A stretch of 64,000 nucleotides of DNA from Curtobacterium sp. MR_MD2014 (GCF_000772085.1 NZ_CP009755.1:1860001-1924000), one strand, 5' to 3'. Shown: positions 23,010 to 33,525, counted from the first letter of the stretch. Translations and numbers: made by a program. The notes: a model not told the origin generated them from the letters alone.

Positions 23010-23845
23010 AGGCGTGCGGCGTGGATCGGGCTGACCAGGATGGCGCGCGCACCGAGGTCGTACAGCGCGTCCATGATGAGGTTCGCGTCCTCGCGCGGGA
23101 TCATCACGCGGACGGCCGACCAGTCGCGGTCGTGCAGCGGGGAGACCGTCGGCGACTCGATGCCCGACGCCACCGCGGTGGCCTGCTCCAGCAGGTCGGT
23201 CGGGATGTCGTAGTCGAGCATGACGTAGCCGCGGGCGACGAGCACGCCCTGCAGGCGGCGACGCAGGACGTCGATGCCCGGGATGCGCTCGTCGTTGGAG
23301 ATGAGCAGCGCGGTCGACTCGAGGATCACCGGACCGAAGATCTCGAGCCCGGCGGCACGGAGCGTGCTGCCGGTCGAGACGACGTCGGCCACGGCGTCCG
23401 CGACACCGAGGCGCACGGCGCTCTCGACGGCGCCGTCGAGCTTCACGAGGGTCGCGGTCACCCCGTGCCGGGCGAGGAACTCGCCCACGAGTCCCGGGTA
23501 GCTCGTCGCGACGCGGACGCCGTCGAGGTCCTGCAGCTCGGTGAACCGGCCGGGCGTCCCGGCGAACCGGAAGGTCGAGTCGGCGAACCCGAGCGCGTCG
23601 ACCTCGTGCGCCGCCGACCCGGAGTCGAGCAACAGGTCGCGGCCGGTGATGCCGACGTCGAGTGCGCCGGAGCCGACGTACGTCGCGATGTCGCGCGGAC
23701 GGAGGAAGAAGAACTCGACACCGTTGCGCTCGTCGAGCAGGTGGAGCGCCTTCGGGTCGCGGCGACCGGCGTACCCGGCCTCCTTGAGCATCTCGGAGGC
23801 GGTCTCGGACAGCGAACCCTTGTTGGGCACGGCGATGCGGAGCAT
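23006..23845 (-). CDS. hisG: ATP phosphoribosyltransferase, long form
   Basis: A 279-residue HisG catalysing the first committed step of histidine synthesis (ATP + PRPP). The N-terminus [14 protein letters not shown] is conserved, the [11 protein letters not shown] segment binds PRPP, and a C-terminal regulatory domain is present (long form, feedback-inhibited by His in this family). The start is uncertain. ATG 23845 matches the family. A GTG at 23914 in the same frame has a better-placed AGGA and would add 23 residues. Confidence 0.95.
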   Translation of the reverse strand: MLRIAVPNKGSLSETASEMLKEAGYAGRRDPKALHLLDERNGVEFFFLRPRDIATYVGSGALDVGITGRDLLLDSGSAAHEVDALGFADSTFRFAGTPGRFTELQDLDGVRVATSYPGLVGEFLARHGVTATLVKLDGAVESAVRLGVADAVADVVSTGSTLRAAGLEIFGPVILESTALLISNDERIPGIDVLRRRLQGVLVARGYVMLDYDIPTDLLEQATAVASGIESPTVSPLHDRDWSAVRVMIPREDANLIMDALYDLGARAILVSPIHAARL

Positions 23846-23920
23846 CAGGTGGTCTGCTTTCTGCTGGAGGTCGGGACGGCTGCGGGTCGCGGTGGCGCTC
23901 GGTGAGCGCGACACGCGTTC

Positions 23921-24184
23921 CTACAGATGTCGCCAGACGTCCGCCGGGGTGAGCCCCTTCGCGACCATGAGCACCTGGAGGTGGTAGATCAGCTGCGAGA
24001 TCTCCTCCGAGGTGCGCTCGTCGCCCTCGTACTCAGCCGCCATCCAGACCTCGGCGGCCTCCTCCACGATCTTCTTGCCGATCTGGTGCACGCCGGCGTC
24101 CAGTTCGGCGACGGTGCCGGAGCCCTCGGGGCGCGTGCGCGCCTTCTCGGTCAGCTCCGCGAACAGGTCGTCGAACGTCTTCAC
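23921..24184 (-). CDS. hisE: Phosphoribosyl-ATP pyrophosphohydrolase
   Basis: An 87-residue MazG-like enzyme of the second histidine step. Metal-binding [21 protein letters not shown] and [11 protein letters not shown] are present. The start is GTG at 24184, giving the usual [11 protein letters not shown]. The frame stays open to GTG 24280, which overlaps the rpe stop as GTGA. That start would add a 32-residue Gly/Ala-rich extension whose DNA carries a GGACGGGAGGC motif. Family length favours the short form; operon geometry favours the long one. Confidence 0.93.
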   Translation of the reverse strand: MKTFDDLFAELTEKARTRPEGSGTVAELDAGVHQIGKKIVEEAAEVWMAAEYEGDERTSEEISQLIYHLQVLMVAKGLTPADVWRHL

Positions 24185-24276
24185 GGGGACCAGGCTACCG
24201 TCCTGCGCGGCTGCACCGGACGCACCGTCCGGACGGGAGGCGCCGGTCGCCCCCGACGCGCCGCCCACCTGGGCGG

Positions 24277-24936
24277 TCACGCGCGTGCCGCCGCAGCCGC
24301 CTCGCGCAGGTCGGCGATGCGCTGCGCGGGCTCACCGCCGTAGACGGCGGATCCGGCGACGAGCGTGTCGGCGCCGCTGCGGACCGCCTCGGGCACGGTG
24401 TCGACCGCGATGCCGCCGTCGACCTCGAGCCAGACGTCGAGCCCCGAGGCGTCGACTGCGCCACGGGCGTCGGCGAGCTTCGGCATGACGGAGGGCATGA
24501 ACGACTGCCCGCCGAACCCGGGCTCGACGGTCATGAGCAGGATCATGTCGTACGCGTCGAGGTGGTGGAGCACCTGCGTGATCGGGGTGCCGGGCTTCAC
24601 GGCGACGGCGGCGCGGGCACCGTTCGACCGGATCGCCGCGGCGGTCGCCACCGGGTCGTCGGCGGCCTCGAGGTGGAACGTGACGCTCGAGGCACCGGTC
24701 TCGGCGTACTTCGGCGCCTGGGTGTCGGCGTCGGTGATCATGAGGTGCACGTCGAGCGGCACCGGCGAGACGTCCTGCAGGCGCTGCACGATCGGCAGGC
24801 CCAGGGTGAGGTTCGGCACGAAGTGGTTGTCCATCACGTCGACGTGCACCATGTCGGCGCTCTCGATGCGGTGCAGCTCCCGCTCGAGGTTGGCGAAGTC
24901 GGCGGACAGGATGCTCGGCGAGATGCGGATCGTCAC
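24277..24936 (-). CDS. rpe: Ribulose-phosphate 3-epimerase
   Basis: A 219-residue (beta/alpha)8 enzyme interconverting ribulose 5-phosphate and xylulose 5-phosphate. Motifs: [13 protein letters not shown] (about 7-19), the metal His/Asp in [27 protein letters not shown], and the second catalytic Asp in [13 protein letters not shown] start with no Shine-Dalgarno; a TAGGGT -10 placed 6 nt before the GTG suggests a leaderless mRNA. It heads the his-trp run. Confidence 0.98.
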   Translation of the reverse strand: MTIRISPSILSADFANLERELHRIESADMVHVDVMDNHFVPNLTLGLPIVQRLQDVSPVPLDVHLMITDADTQAPKYAETGASSVTFHLEAADDPVATAAAIRSNGARAAVAVKPGTPITQVLHHLDAYDMILLMTVEPGFGGQSFMPSVMPKLADARGAVDASGLDVWLEVDGGIAVDTVPEAVRSGADTLVAGSAVYGGEPAQRIADLREAAAAARA

Positions 24937-24942
24937 CCGGCA

Positions 24943-24948
24943 ACCCTA
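24943..24948 (-). promoter_or_regulatory. Candidate -10 element giving a leaderless rpe transcript
   Basis: TAGGGT on the minus strand lies exactly 6 nt before the rpe GTG, so transcription would begin at the start codon itself. It overlaps the stop codon of the upstream Abi gene. TANNNT at this spacing is the usual mark of leaderless mRNAs in actinobacteria. It would make rpe-his-trp independent of rsmB and the Abi gene. Confidence 0.5.
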
Positions 24949-25941
24949 CCGAGCGCCGCTGCCCGTCCAGACGGCGGTCTCCCACTCCAGCGGGGCTCCC
25001 GTGTCGGAGAACGGGACGAGCGGCACGGTCGGGAACTCGCGCAGGACACCGGTGAGCTGCGTCGCGGTCCCCAGTCCGCTCCGGACACGGAGGTACTGCA
25101 CCAGGGTGAGCTGCCCGTACGTGCGGTTCATCGATGCGCGTGCGGTGTCCAACGAAGGGTCGGCGCCGACCGGGGGCAGCTTCGGTCGGATGGCGTACGC
25201 GCGGTTGAACAGGCGTCCGTGGTGGGCACATGCGTTGCGCACCACGTTGAGCGCGCGCAACCACGAGGTCAGCTGCGGTGCTCGGAGACCGAACCGTCCG
25301 CTCACCTCGGTCTGGACGCTCGGCGGCGCGAAGCCGAGCAGCCTCGAGACCGTCCCCCAGTCCATCACCTCGACCGCGGCCCACACCGGCAGGACTCCCC
25401 CGTACCCGGACCGGTGGTGCTCGACGAACTCCTCCCGGCTCCTGGCGACCTCACCGCGGTGCCGCTCCAGCCAATTGCGGTGGCCGTCGCCGGCGCGTGC
25501 CAGCGGACCGAGCAGATCGGGACGCAGATGGGCGCTCGGGTGGAGCCGCCCGAGTGCGTGCCCCAGCGCGGCTCTCAGTGCGAGCTCGACCGGAGCGAGG
25601 GCGTCGAACACCGTCGTCCGCAGACGCTCGTCGAAACGGTGGAGCGCGAGGACGTCCTCGAGGTGGGTCCCCGGGCGGAAGCGATCACCCCGCGCACCGC
25701 CCGTGGTCTCGCGGAACGCGTACCAGTAGCCACTCAGCCGGTAGTAGTTGACGAGGCGCAGTTCGCGGACGGCGGCGTCCTCGTCGGGCACGTGCATCCC
25801 ACGTCCTCGCAGGAGTGCCACCTGCTCTCGGTACGGCCGGAACGGCTTGGGTTCCACAGCGGGCCTCCCCCGGGCCGAGAACGAAGAGGACCGGCCCTGG
25901 ACCTGCTCTCGCAGGCGGAACCGGTCGTGTTCCTCCAACAT
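24946..25941 (-). CDS. Abi-family (AbiD/AbiF-type, HEPN) protein
   Basis: A 331-residue member of the Abi_2 family known from lactococcal phage abortive-infection genes. The N-terminal part carries PYREQVALLRGRGM and NYYRLSGYWYAFR (about 65-77). The C-terminal part has RNACAHHGRLFNR (about 235-247), a match to the HEPN RNase motif RNxxxH. Activity as an RNA-cutting toxin is thus likely but unproven. ATG 25941 with AGGA upstream is preferred to the TTG at 25965. No antitoxin partner is adjacent. It lies alone between rpe and rsmB, at a point where these conserved genes are normally neighbours, and an AT-richer patch (CAACATATCAGAT) marks its start. Likely horizontally acquired (inference). Confidence 0.87.
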   Translation of the reverse strand: MLEEHDRFRLREQVQGRSSSFSARGRPAVEPKPFRPYREQVALLRGRGMHVPDEDAAVRELRLVNYYRLSGYWYAFRETTGGARGDRFRPGTHLEDVLALHRFDERLRTTVFDALAPVELALRAALGHALGRLHPSAHLRPDLLGPLARAGDGHRNWLERHRGEVARSREEFVEHHRSGYGGVLPVWAAVEVMDWGTVSRLLGFAPPSVQTEVSGRFGLRAPQLTSWLRALNVVRNACAHHGRLFNRAYAIRPKLPPVGADPSLDTARASMNRTYGQLTLVQYLRVRSGLGTATQLTGVLREFPTVPLVPFSDTGAPLEWETAVWTGSGAR

Positions 25942-26004
25942 ATCAGATCGTTCCTGGGCCGACAACCCGCGAGCAGACGCCGAGGTTGCGTGTTGCGGGA
26001 GGGG

Positions 26005-27570
26005 TCAGGGGCGACGACGGAAGAGTGCGACGAACATCGCGTCGGTGCCGGTCCGGTGCGGCCAGAGCTGCGCCGTCGGACCGTCGGCGACCTGCGGGTC
26101 CCGGGCCGCCACCGACCGGACCACGCCGGCGGTGTCGAGCTGTTCGAGCACGTCGCCGTGCCGCTCGAGCAGCGCGTCGACCTGCCCGCGCGTCTCGGCC
26201 AGGTGCGGCGAGCACGTCACGTACGCGAGCGTGCCACCCGGGGCGAGTGCACGGACCGCCGCATCGAGCAGCTCGGCCTGCAGCGCCGCGAGCTCGGGGA
26301 CGTCCTCGGGCTGCTTGCGCCACCGCGCCTCGGGACGCCGACGGAGCGCGCCGAGGCCCGTGCACGGAGCATCGAGCAGGATCCGGTCGAACAGCTCGTC
26401 GCCCGGCTTGCCGAAGCGCCGTCCGTCGCCCTCGACGACCGTGACGGTGTCGTCACCCGCCACGGTGGACAGGGCCTTGCGCACGAGTCCGGCGCGGGCG
26501 GGCACGAGCTCGTTGGCGACCAGGGACGCTCCGCCCTGGGCGGCCTCGGCGGCGAGGAGCGCGGCCTTGCCCCCGGGCCCGGCGCACATGTCGAGCCACC
26601 GCTCCCCCGGACGGACGGCGGACGACCGCGTGAGGGCGAGGGCCGCGAGCTGCGACCCCTCGTCCTGCACCCGGAGCCGACCGGCGGCGACGCCGGGGAC
26701 CCGTGCGGGGTCGCCGGTCGTCCCGCGGATGCCGACCGGGGACACCGGGCCGGCGTCGGCCCCGGCGACCCGGCCGGGAGGCGCGGTGCCGGTCTCGTCG
26801 TCGGCTCCGGCTCCGTCGTCGGTGCGGGGCTGCTCGTCGGCTCCGGCCCCGCCGTCGGCTCCGGCCCCGTCGTCCGCTCCGGATCCGTCCTCAGCAGCGG
26901 TCGCCGTCGCGGTGCGGACGTCCTCGTCGGTGGCGAGCCCGGGCAGCGCGACGAGCTGCACGCGGGGCGCGACGTTGTCGGCCGCGAGCAGGGCAGCGAG
27001 CTCGTCCCGCGACCGCTCGGCCGCCAGGGCGTCACGGAGTGCGGCGACCACCCACGACGGGTGCGACCAGCGGGTGGCCAGCAGCGCGTCGCCGCTCCGA
27101 CCCTCGGTCACCAGGGCGTCCCACTCGTCGTCGGTCCTCGCGGCGACCTTGCGCAGGACCGCGTTGACGAAGCCGGTGGCCCGGCGGGCGCCGACCTCGC
27201 GTGCGAGCTCCACGGTCGCCGAGACCGCCGCGTGCGTGGGTGTGCGCATGCCGAGCAGCTGGTGCACGCCGAGGCGCATCACGTCGAGCACGTCGGACTC
27301 GATGTTGTCGACCCGGCGACCGGATGCGACCCCGACGATCGCGTCGTAGCGGCCGAGCATGCGGATCGACCCGTAGGTGAGCTCGGTGGCGAAGGCGGCG
27401 TCGCGGGCGGACAGACCGGCGCGACGGATGCGCGTGGGCAGGAGCAGGTTGGCGTAGGCGTCGTCGACCTGCACCGCGCGGAGCACGTCGAACGCGACCC
27501 GCCTGGCGCTGGTCGGACGGGGGCGACGGTCGCCGCGCGACCGCCGGGAGGACTGCTGCGCCGCGCTCAC
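26005..27570 (-). CDS. rsmB: 16S rRNA (cytosine-967-C5) methyltransferase with linker insertion
   Basis: A 521-residue RsmB/Fmu protein. An N-terminal NusB-like RNA-binding domain (about 20-190) is followed by a SAM methyltransferase domain with CAGPGGKAALLA, DAPCTGLGALRRRPE (first Cys) and YVTCSPHLAE (second, catalytic Cys). Between them, residues about 219-280 form a Gly/Ala/Asp-rich repeat insertion (GADDGAGADGGAGAD) not found in the usual family. GTG start at 27570 overlaps the fmt stop as GTGA. The order fmt-rsmB is conserved in actinobacteria. Confidence 0.95.
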   Translation of the reverse strand: MSAAQQSSRRSRGDRRPRPTSARRVAFDVLRAVQVDDAYANLLLPTRIRRAGLSARDAAFATELTYGSIRMLGRYDAIVGVASGRRVDNIESDVLDVMRLGVHQLLGMRTPTHAAVSATVELAREVGARRATGFVNAVLRKVAARTDDEWDALVTEGRSGDALLATRWSHPSWVVAALRDALAAERSRDELAALLAADNVAPRVQLVALPGLATDEDVRTATATAAEDGSGADDGAGADGGAGADEQPRTDDGAGADDETGTAPPGRVAGADAGPVSPVGIRGTTGDPARVPGVAAGRLRVQDEGSQLAALALTRSSAVRPGERWLDMCAGPGGKAALLAAEAAQGGASLVANELVPARAGLVRKALSTVAGDDTVTVVEGDGRRFGKPGDELFDRILLDAPCTGLGALRRRPEARWRKQPEDVPELAALQAELLDAAVRALAPGGTLAYVTCSPHLAETRGQVDALLERHGDVLEQLDTAGVVRSVAARDPQVADGPTAQLWPHRTGTDAMFVALFRRRP

Positions 27571-28502
27571 GAGAGCACCACGCCCTCGAGCGAGCCGAGG
27601 CCGCGTGCCCACGCGGCGCCGTCCATCGCCTTCTTGCCGGCGGGCTGGACCTCGGTGAGCACGAGCGGGACGTCGGCCGTGCCGACGAGGAGTCGTCCGT
27701 CGACCAGTGCGAGCGCACCGGGCGCGAGGTGCGGGGTGGAGGAGGCCGCGCCTCCCGGCAGGAGCGCGCTGCGGAGCAGCTTCACCCGCGTCTCGCCGAG
27801 GTGGGCGAACGCGCCGGGCTCGGGCGTCACACCGCGGACGCGGGCACGGACGGCCACGGCCGGCTCCGTGAAGGCGACGTGCGCGTCGTCGGCGGTCGGC
27901 TTCGGGGCGAGGGTCACCGTCCCGGACTGCTCGGTGGCGACCGCGCTGCCGTCGGCCAGGGCGTCGACGACCCGCAGGACGGTGTCCGCTCCGGTCTCGG
28001 CCATCGCGGCGAGGACCTCACCGCTGGTGGCGTCCGGGTCGATCGTGAACGGGTCGGCGGCGTACACGGGACCGGCGTCGAGCGCCTCGACGAGCTGGAA
28101 GACGGTCGCGGCGGTCCGGGTGTCGCCCGCCATCACGGCACGCTGGACGGGTGCGGCGCCGCGGTACGCCGGCAGCTCGGAGAAGTGCAGGTTGACCCAA
28201 CCGAGACGTGGAGCGTCCAGGGCGGGACGACGGAGGAGCGCACCGTACGCGACGATGACGCCGAGGTCGGCCTGCAGTTCGACCAGCTGCGCGGTGACGG
28301 CGTCGTCCACCCGGGTGGCCTCGATGACGGGCAGTCCGAGCTCCTCGGCGACCTGCGCCACCGGGGTCGGCGTGAGGACACGCTTCCGACCCTGGGGTGT
28401 CGGGGGTCGGGTGAGGACGGCCGCGATCTCGTGGTCGGAGGCGGCGAGACGTCGGAGGGTGGGGACGGCCGCAGCGGGGCTGCCGGCGACGACGAGACGC
28501 AT
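27567..28502 (-). CDS. fmt: Methionyl-tRNA formyltransferase
   Basis: A 311-residue enzyme that formylates initiator Met-tRNA. The N-terminal formyltransferase domain has MRLVVAGSPA, the catalytic NLHFSELPAYRGAAPVQ (about 106-122) with Asn/His, and DAGPVY. The C-terminal OB-like domain follows. ATG 28502 matches the family start; an in-frame ATG three codons upstream (28511) is possible. def, often adjacent, is not here. Confidence 0.97.
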   Translation of the reverse strand: MRLVVAGSPAAAVPTLRRLAASDHEIAAVLTRPPTPQGRKRVLTPTPVAQVAEELGLPVIEATRVDDAVTAQLVELQADLGVIVAYGALLRRPALDAPRLGWVNLHFSELPAYRGAAPVQRAVMAGDTRTAATVFQLVEALDAGPVYAADPFTIDPDATSGEVLAAMAETGADTVLRVVDALADGSAVATEQSGTVTLAPKPTADDAHVAFTEPAVAVRARVRGVTPEPGAFAHLGETRVKLLRSALLPGGAASSTPHLAPGALALVDGRLLVGTADVPLVLTEVQPAGKKAMDGAAWARGLGSLEGVVLS

Positions 28503-28582
28503 GGGGTCCATCGTCCCACGGCCGACGGTGTCCGACGCGCGCGGGACGCTGCCGGCCGGGAACGGACTGCGAGCGGGCTGGG

Positions 28583-28588
28583 TAACGT
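28583..28588 (+). promoter_or_regulatory. Candidate -10 element, near-leaderless, for DUF4383 gene
   Basis: TAACGT lies 7 nt before the ATG at 28596, with no convincing Shine-Dalgarno between. This spacing fits a leaderless or nearly leaderless transcript. No -35 match is clear. Confidence 0.4.
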
Positions 28589-28595
28589 CCGGACC

Positions 28596-29051
28596 ATGAG
28601 TGACGTCACCACCTCCACCAACCGCTACGCCGGCTCGTCGATCCAGAAGGTCGCGCTCGTCGTCGGCATCGTGTTCCTGCTCGTCGGGATCGCCGGGTTC
28701 GTGCCGGGGCTGACCTCCGGCGACCTCGGCGGTGCCGGGCACCACTCGATGGCGATGCTGCTCGGGATCTTCCAGGTGTCGGTCCTGCACAACATCGTGC
28801 ACCTGCTGTTCGGCGTCGTCGGCCTCCTCGCGGCGAACCGGGCGACGGGGTCGCGGATGTACCTCGTGATCGGCGGCGTCGTCTACTTCGTGCTGTGGGT
28901 CTACGGCCTGTTCACGGCGGGCACGATGTCCGGCGCGAACTTCGTCCCGCTCAACTGGGCGGACAACTGGCTGCACCTCGTGCTCGCGATCGGCATGGTC
29001 GCGCTCGGCGTCGTCTTCCCGCGGGAGCGCCGCCGTCCGGTCGGCGCCTGA
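28596..29051 (+). CDS. DUF4383 integral membrane protein
   Basis: A 151-residue membrane protein with four hydrophobic segments (about 18-38, 52-78, 85-107, 122-141). HNIVHLLFGVVGLLAA and NWADNWLHLVLAIGMVALG are the double His-Leu motifs characteristic of DUF4383. No function is known. ATG 28596 is chosen over the long upstream frame, which lies antisense to fmt. It is divergent from fmt and converges on kbl, with a shared terminator. Confidence 0.88.
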   Translation: MSDVTTSTNRYAGSSIQKVALVVGIVFLLVGIAGFVPGLTSGDLGGAGHHSMAMLLGIFQVSVLHNIVHLLFGVVGLLAANRATGSRMYLVIGGVVYFVLWVYGLFTAGTMSGANFVPLNWADNWLHLVLAIGMVALGVVFPRERRRPVGA

Positions 29052-29071
29052 CCCGGGGCCGAACCCGCTGG

Positions 29072-29131
29072 ACGCAACGTCGGCGGCTCCTCGCAGCGGT
29101 ACTCCCCTGCGAGCGGCCGCCGTCGTTGCGT
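29072..29131. terminator. Bidirectional terminator between DUF4383 gene and kbl
   Basis: Nested pairing: ACGCAACG/CGTTGCGT (29072-29079 with 29124-29131), CGGCGGC/GCCGCCG (29081-29087 with 29116-29122) and TCGCAG/CTGCGA (29091-29096 with 29107-29112) around a 10-nt loop. It sits between convergent stops at 29051 and 29146. Confidence 0.85.
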
Positions 29132-29145
29132 TCCGCGGGAGGTCG

Positions 29146-30326
<1,181 letters not shown>

Positions 30327-30327
<1 letters not shown>

Positions 30328-31379
30328 CAGGTCTCCGTCCAGTCGATGACGACCTTGCCGCCGTCCGCGCTCGCCGCCGCGGCGAACGCTGTCTCCCAGT
30401 CGCGCGCCGGGTGGCACGCCGACACGATCGAGCCGATGCGCTCGCGCAGGACCGCACTCGTGGCGAGCATCGAGCTCATCGCCTGCCACGTCTCGTACAT
30501 CTCACGGCCGTAGATGCCCTTCACCGTGAGCATGTGCGTGACGACCTTGGCCCAGTCCACCGCGATCGGGCCGCTCGGCAGCCCGAGCATCGCGATCCGC
30601 CCCCCGTGGTTCATGTTCTCGACCATCGCGGGCAGCGCGGTCGGGGCGCCGGACATCTCGAAGCCGACGTCGAAGCCCTCACGCATGCCGAGCCGCTCCT
30701 GAGCCGCACGGACCGTGGCCGCCCCGTCGTGACGCACGTCCACCCCGAGGTCGGCGCCCATGCCCTCCGCGAGGCGCAGCCGCTCCGTGCTGACGTCCGT
30801 CCCGACGACGAACCGCGCACCGGCGTGCCGGGCCACCGCGATCGCCATGAGGCCGATCGGTCCGCACCCGGTGACCAGCACGTCCTCGCCGACCAGGGGG
30901 AACGCGAGCGCGGTGTGCACGGCGTTGCCGAGCGGGTCGAAGAGGGCACCCACCTCGGGTTCGACGGGGCCGTGGTGGACCCACACGTTCGTGCCCGGCA
31001 GCGTCAGGTACTCCGCGAACGCGCCGTCGCGCTGCACGCCGAGCCCCTTCGTGCGGATGCACATCTGCCGACGTCCGGCGCGACAGTTCCGGCAGGTGCC
31101 GCAGACGACGTGCCCCTCGCCGGACACGAGGTCGCCGACGGCGACGTCACGCACGGCGGCGCCGACCTCGACGACCTCGCCGGAGAACTCGTGGCCGGGC
31201 ACGAGCGGTGCGGTCACGGCCGACGCGGCCCAGTCGTCCCACCGCTCGATGTGCAGGTCGGTCCCGCAGATCCCGGTCCGCAGCACGCGGACGAGGACCT
31301 CGTCCTCGGTCGGGACCGGCACCGGCCGGTCGGTCATGATCAGTCCCGGACCGGCGTCCGGCTTCCAGAGCGCCCGCAT
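30327..31379 (-). CDS. tdh: L-threonine 3-dehydrogenase
   Basis: A 350-residue zinc medium-chain dehydrogenase oxidising threonine to 2-amino-3-ketobutyrate with NAD. The catalytic zinc ligands are in GICGTDLHI and GHEFSGEV; the structural zinc Cys set is [30 protein letters not shown] binds NAD. ATG 31379 is preferred because GAGGTG lies 8 nt upstream; the GTG at 31388 would overlap that site. First gene of tdh-kbl. The 156-bp region upstream (31380-31535) carries a single GGACGGGAGGC arm and GC-rich inverted segments that could end priA, but no clear promoter. Confidence 0.96.
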
Positions 31380-31535
31380 CGGCGTCACCTCGTCACTTCG
31401 TCGTGCGTGTGGTGTGGTCGTCGGCGGCTCGTGGCCACCACCGACCAGCCTGGCACACCGTCCGGACGGACGGGAGGCTCGGTGCGCGCCCGGCGCGTCG
31501 CGGCACCTCGACTCCGTGGGCGCGTCCGCGGCGGG

Positions 31536-33518
31536 TCAGACCTCGGTGAACGGCTCGGCGTCGTCGAGTCGCACGCGCAGGGTCGGCGCCGCGCGACGTC
31601 GGTTGCCGCCCGGGAGCACCCGGCGCGTCGACGAACGACGGATGACCTCGGCCTTGAGCGTCGCCGCGACCTCGGCCCCGTGCGCGTAGGCGAAGCGCAC
31701 GATCGCACGGACCGTCCCGGGCACCGGGTCGTCGGGTACCGGAACCGGCCCGAGCACCGCCCCGACCACCGCGTCACCGAGGGCCTCGACCGCCTCGGTC
31801 ACCGCCTCGTCCGTACCGGTGAGCGTCGCCACCCGGACGGCCGGCGGGAAGTGCAGGGCCCGTCGGTCGACGAGCTCGTCGTGCGCCGGCCCGTCGAGCC
31901 GCCAGAGGGCCATCGCCGTGGCGAGCTTGCCGCCGATGCCGACGAGGTACACCTCGGCGCCGGGTGCGCCCTTCGCGGCGGCGTTCGTCCAGAAGCGGAG
32001 CACGTCCTCCTGCACCCGGAGGCCCTCGCGGGCCAGGAGCCGTTCGCCGTCGAGCAGCAGTACGCACGCGTACCCGCCCGGCGCGCTCGGCTCCGCGCCG
32101 CGTGTGGCGACGACGACCGCGGGGCGGGCGGGGACCTCGTCGAGCGGTCGGGAACCGTCCGCCACCACGATCCGGGTGCCGGGGAACGCCCGGCCGAGCT
32201 CGTCGGCGGTCCGCTGGGCCCCCTGCCCGACGGGCTTGAGCCGCCCACCGCCGCACGTCGGGCACCGGAACCCCACGGCGAGGGCACCGCAGAACCGGCA
32301 CTGCGGGGTCGCGTTCCGGTGCGGGCTCCCCAGGGGGCCGCCACACACGCGGCAGTGCGCGCGTTCCCCGCAGTCGGCGCAGACCAGCCCGGTGCCGAAG
32401 CCCGGGTTGGCGACCTGCACGAGGACGGGCCCGTGCTGGCTGGCCTCCCGCGCGGCGCGCCACGCCGTGCTGGGGATGCGGGCCTGGGCCGCGAAGCCCT
32501 CGGCCCCCGCCTGCTGCGCGGTCGGGATCACCTTCGGCGTCGGTACCCGGTACGGCGCGAGCTCCTGGAGCCAGTGCAGCTCGACGAGCCGCTGGACGTC
32601 GGTCGACCTGGCGTGCGCGACGAAGAGGAGTGCGGCGCCGGACTGCGCGGTCCGCACGAGGGCGACGTCGCGCGTGTGCACGTACGGGGCCCGCGGCTCG
32701 ACGAAGGACGCGTCGCCGTCGTCCCACATCGCCACGAGCCCGAGCTCGGACGCCGGTGCGAACGCCGCGGTCCGGTTGCCGATGGCCACGACGGCGTGCG
32801 TCCGCGCCTGCAGCAGCGCCTTCGCACGCTGCCCGTTCGTCTGCTTGGCGTCGAACCGGACGACGCGCTCCGGCGGGAGCACGGCGAGGAGCGCGCGTTC
32901 GAGGTCCGTGACGTCGCGGAAGTCCGGGACCGCGAGCACGGCCGACTGCTCGCGGGCGACGACGTGCGACGCCGCCTGTGCGAGCGTCGCGGCCCAACCG
33001 GGCACCCACACGGGGTCGTCGACGGTCCCGAGGTCGACCGGGTGGGGCACGGCGTCGACCGCAGCCCGTCCGTGGTCGGCGAGCAGGGCCTCCAGGACGC
33101 CCTCGGCGTAGCCCGTCACCGGGGTCGGCTCGACTGTCGGCGGTGACCACGAGGTGTCGCGGGCGAGCCAGGCCTTCTCGGCACGGACCTGACGGGTCGG
33201 CACGGCGAGCCGGAGCACGTCGGAGGCGACACCGGCGGCGCGGTCGGCGACGGCACGCGCGAGCGTCCAGATCTCCGGGGCCAGCACGGGCACCGGTGAC
33301 ACGACCTGTTCGACGGGACTGAGCTCCCCCGGCCAGTCTCCCTCGGAGACGACCTCGACGACGTACGCGTCGGACATCCGGGCGCCGGTGCGCAGCGGCA
33401 CCTTGACCCGGACCCCCGGCACGCAGTCGTCCTCGAGCTCGGCCGGCACCCGGTAGTCGAACAGACGGTCCAACTGCGGGAGCGGCGAGTCGAGGACGAC
33501 GCGCGCGACGGTGGTCAC
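31536..33518 (-). CDS. priA: Primosomal protein N' homologue, helicase motifs degenerate
   Basis: A 660-residue PriA. The N-terminal DNA-binding domain (VVLDSPLPQLDRLFDYRVP) and the zinc region (CADCGERAHCRVCGG ... CRFCG ... CPTCGG) are intact. The helicase core lacks a Walker A GxGKT, and the DEEH box is replaced by MWDDGDASF, so ATP-driven unwinding is unlikely. Actinobacterial PriA proteins are commonly annotated as probably inactive helicases; here it would act as a replication-restart scaffold. GTG start 7 bp after metK. Confidence 0.93.
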   Translation of the reverse strand: MTTVARVVLDSPLPQLDRLFDYRVPAELEDDCVPGVRVKVPLRTGARMSDAYVVEVVSEGDWPGELSPVEQVVSPVPVLAPEIWTLARAVADRAAGVASDVLRLAVPTRQVRAEKAWLARDTSWSPPTVEPTPVTGYAEGVLEALLADHGRAAVDAVPHPVDLGTVDDPVWVPGWAATLAQAASHVVAREQSAVLAVPDFRDVTDLERALLAVLPPERVVRFDAKQTNGQRAKALLQARTHAVVAIGNRTAAFAPASELGLVAMWDDGDASFVEPRAPYVHTRDVALVRTAQSGAALLFVAHARSTDVQRLVELHWLQELAPYRVPTPKVIPTAQQAGAEGFAAQARIPSTAWRAAREASQHGPVLVQVANPGFGTGLVCADCGERAHCRVCGGPLGSPHRNATPQCRFCGALAVGFRCPTCGGGRLKPVGQGAQRTADELGRAFPGTRIVVADGSRPLDEVPARPAVVVATRGAEPSAPGGYACVLLLDGERLLAREGLRVQEDVLRFWTNAAAKGAPGAEVYLVGIGGKLATAMALWRLDGPAHDELVDRRALHFPPAVRVATLTGTDEAVTEAVEALGDAVVGAVLGPVPVPDDPVPGTVRAIVRFAYAHGAEVAATLKAEVIRRSSTRRVLPGGNRRRAAPTLRVRLDDAEPFTEV

Positions 33519-33525
33519 ACGGCGC

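Noticed and set aside
24562-28599. 1345-codon plus-strand open frame across rpe, Abi, rsmB and fmt
   Set aside because: It crosses four well-supported minus-strand genes and has no domain; a high-GC shadow.
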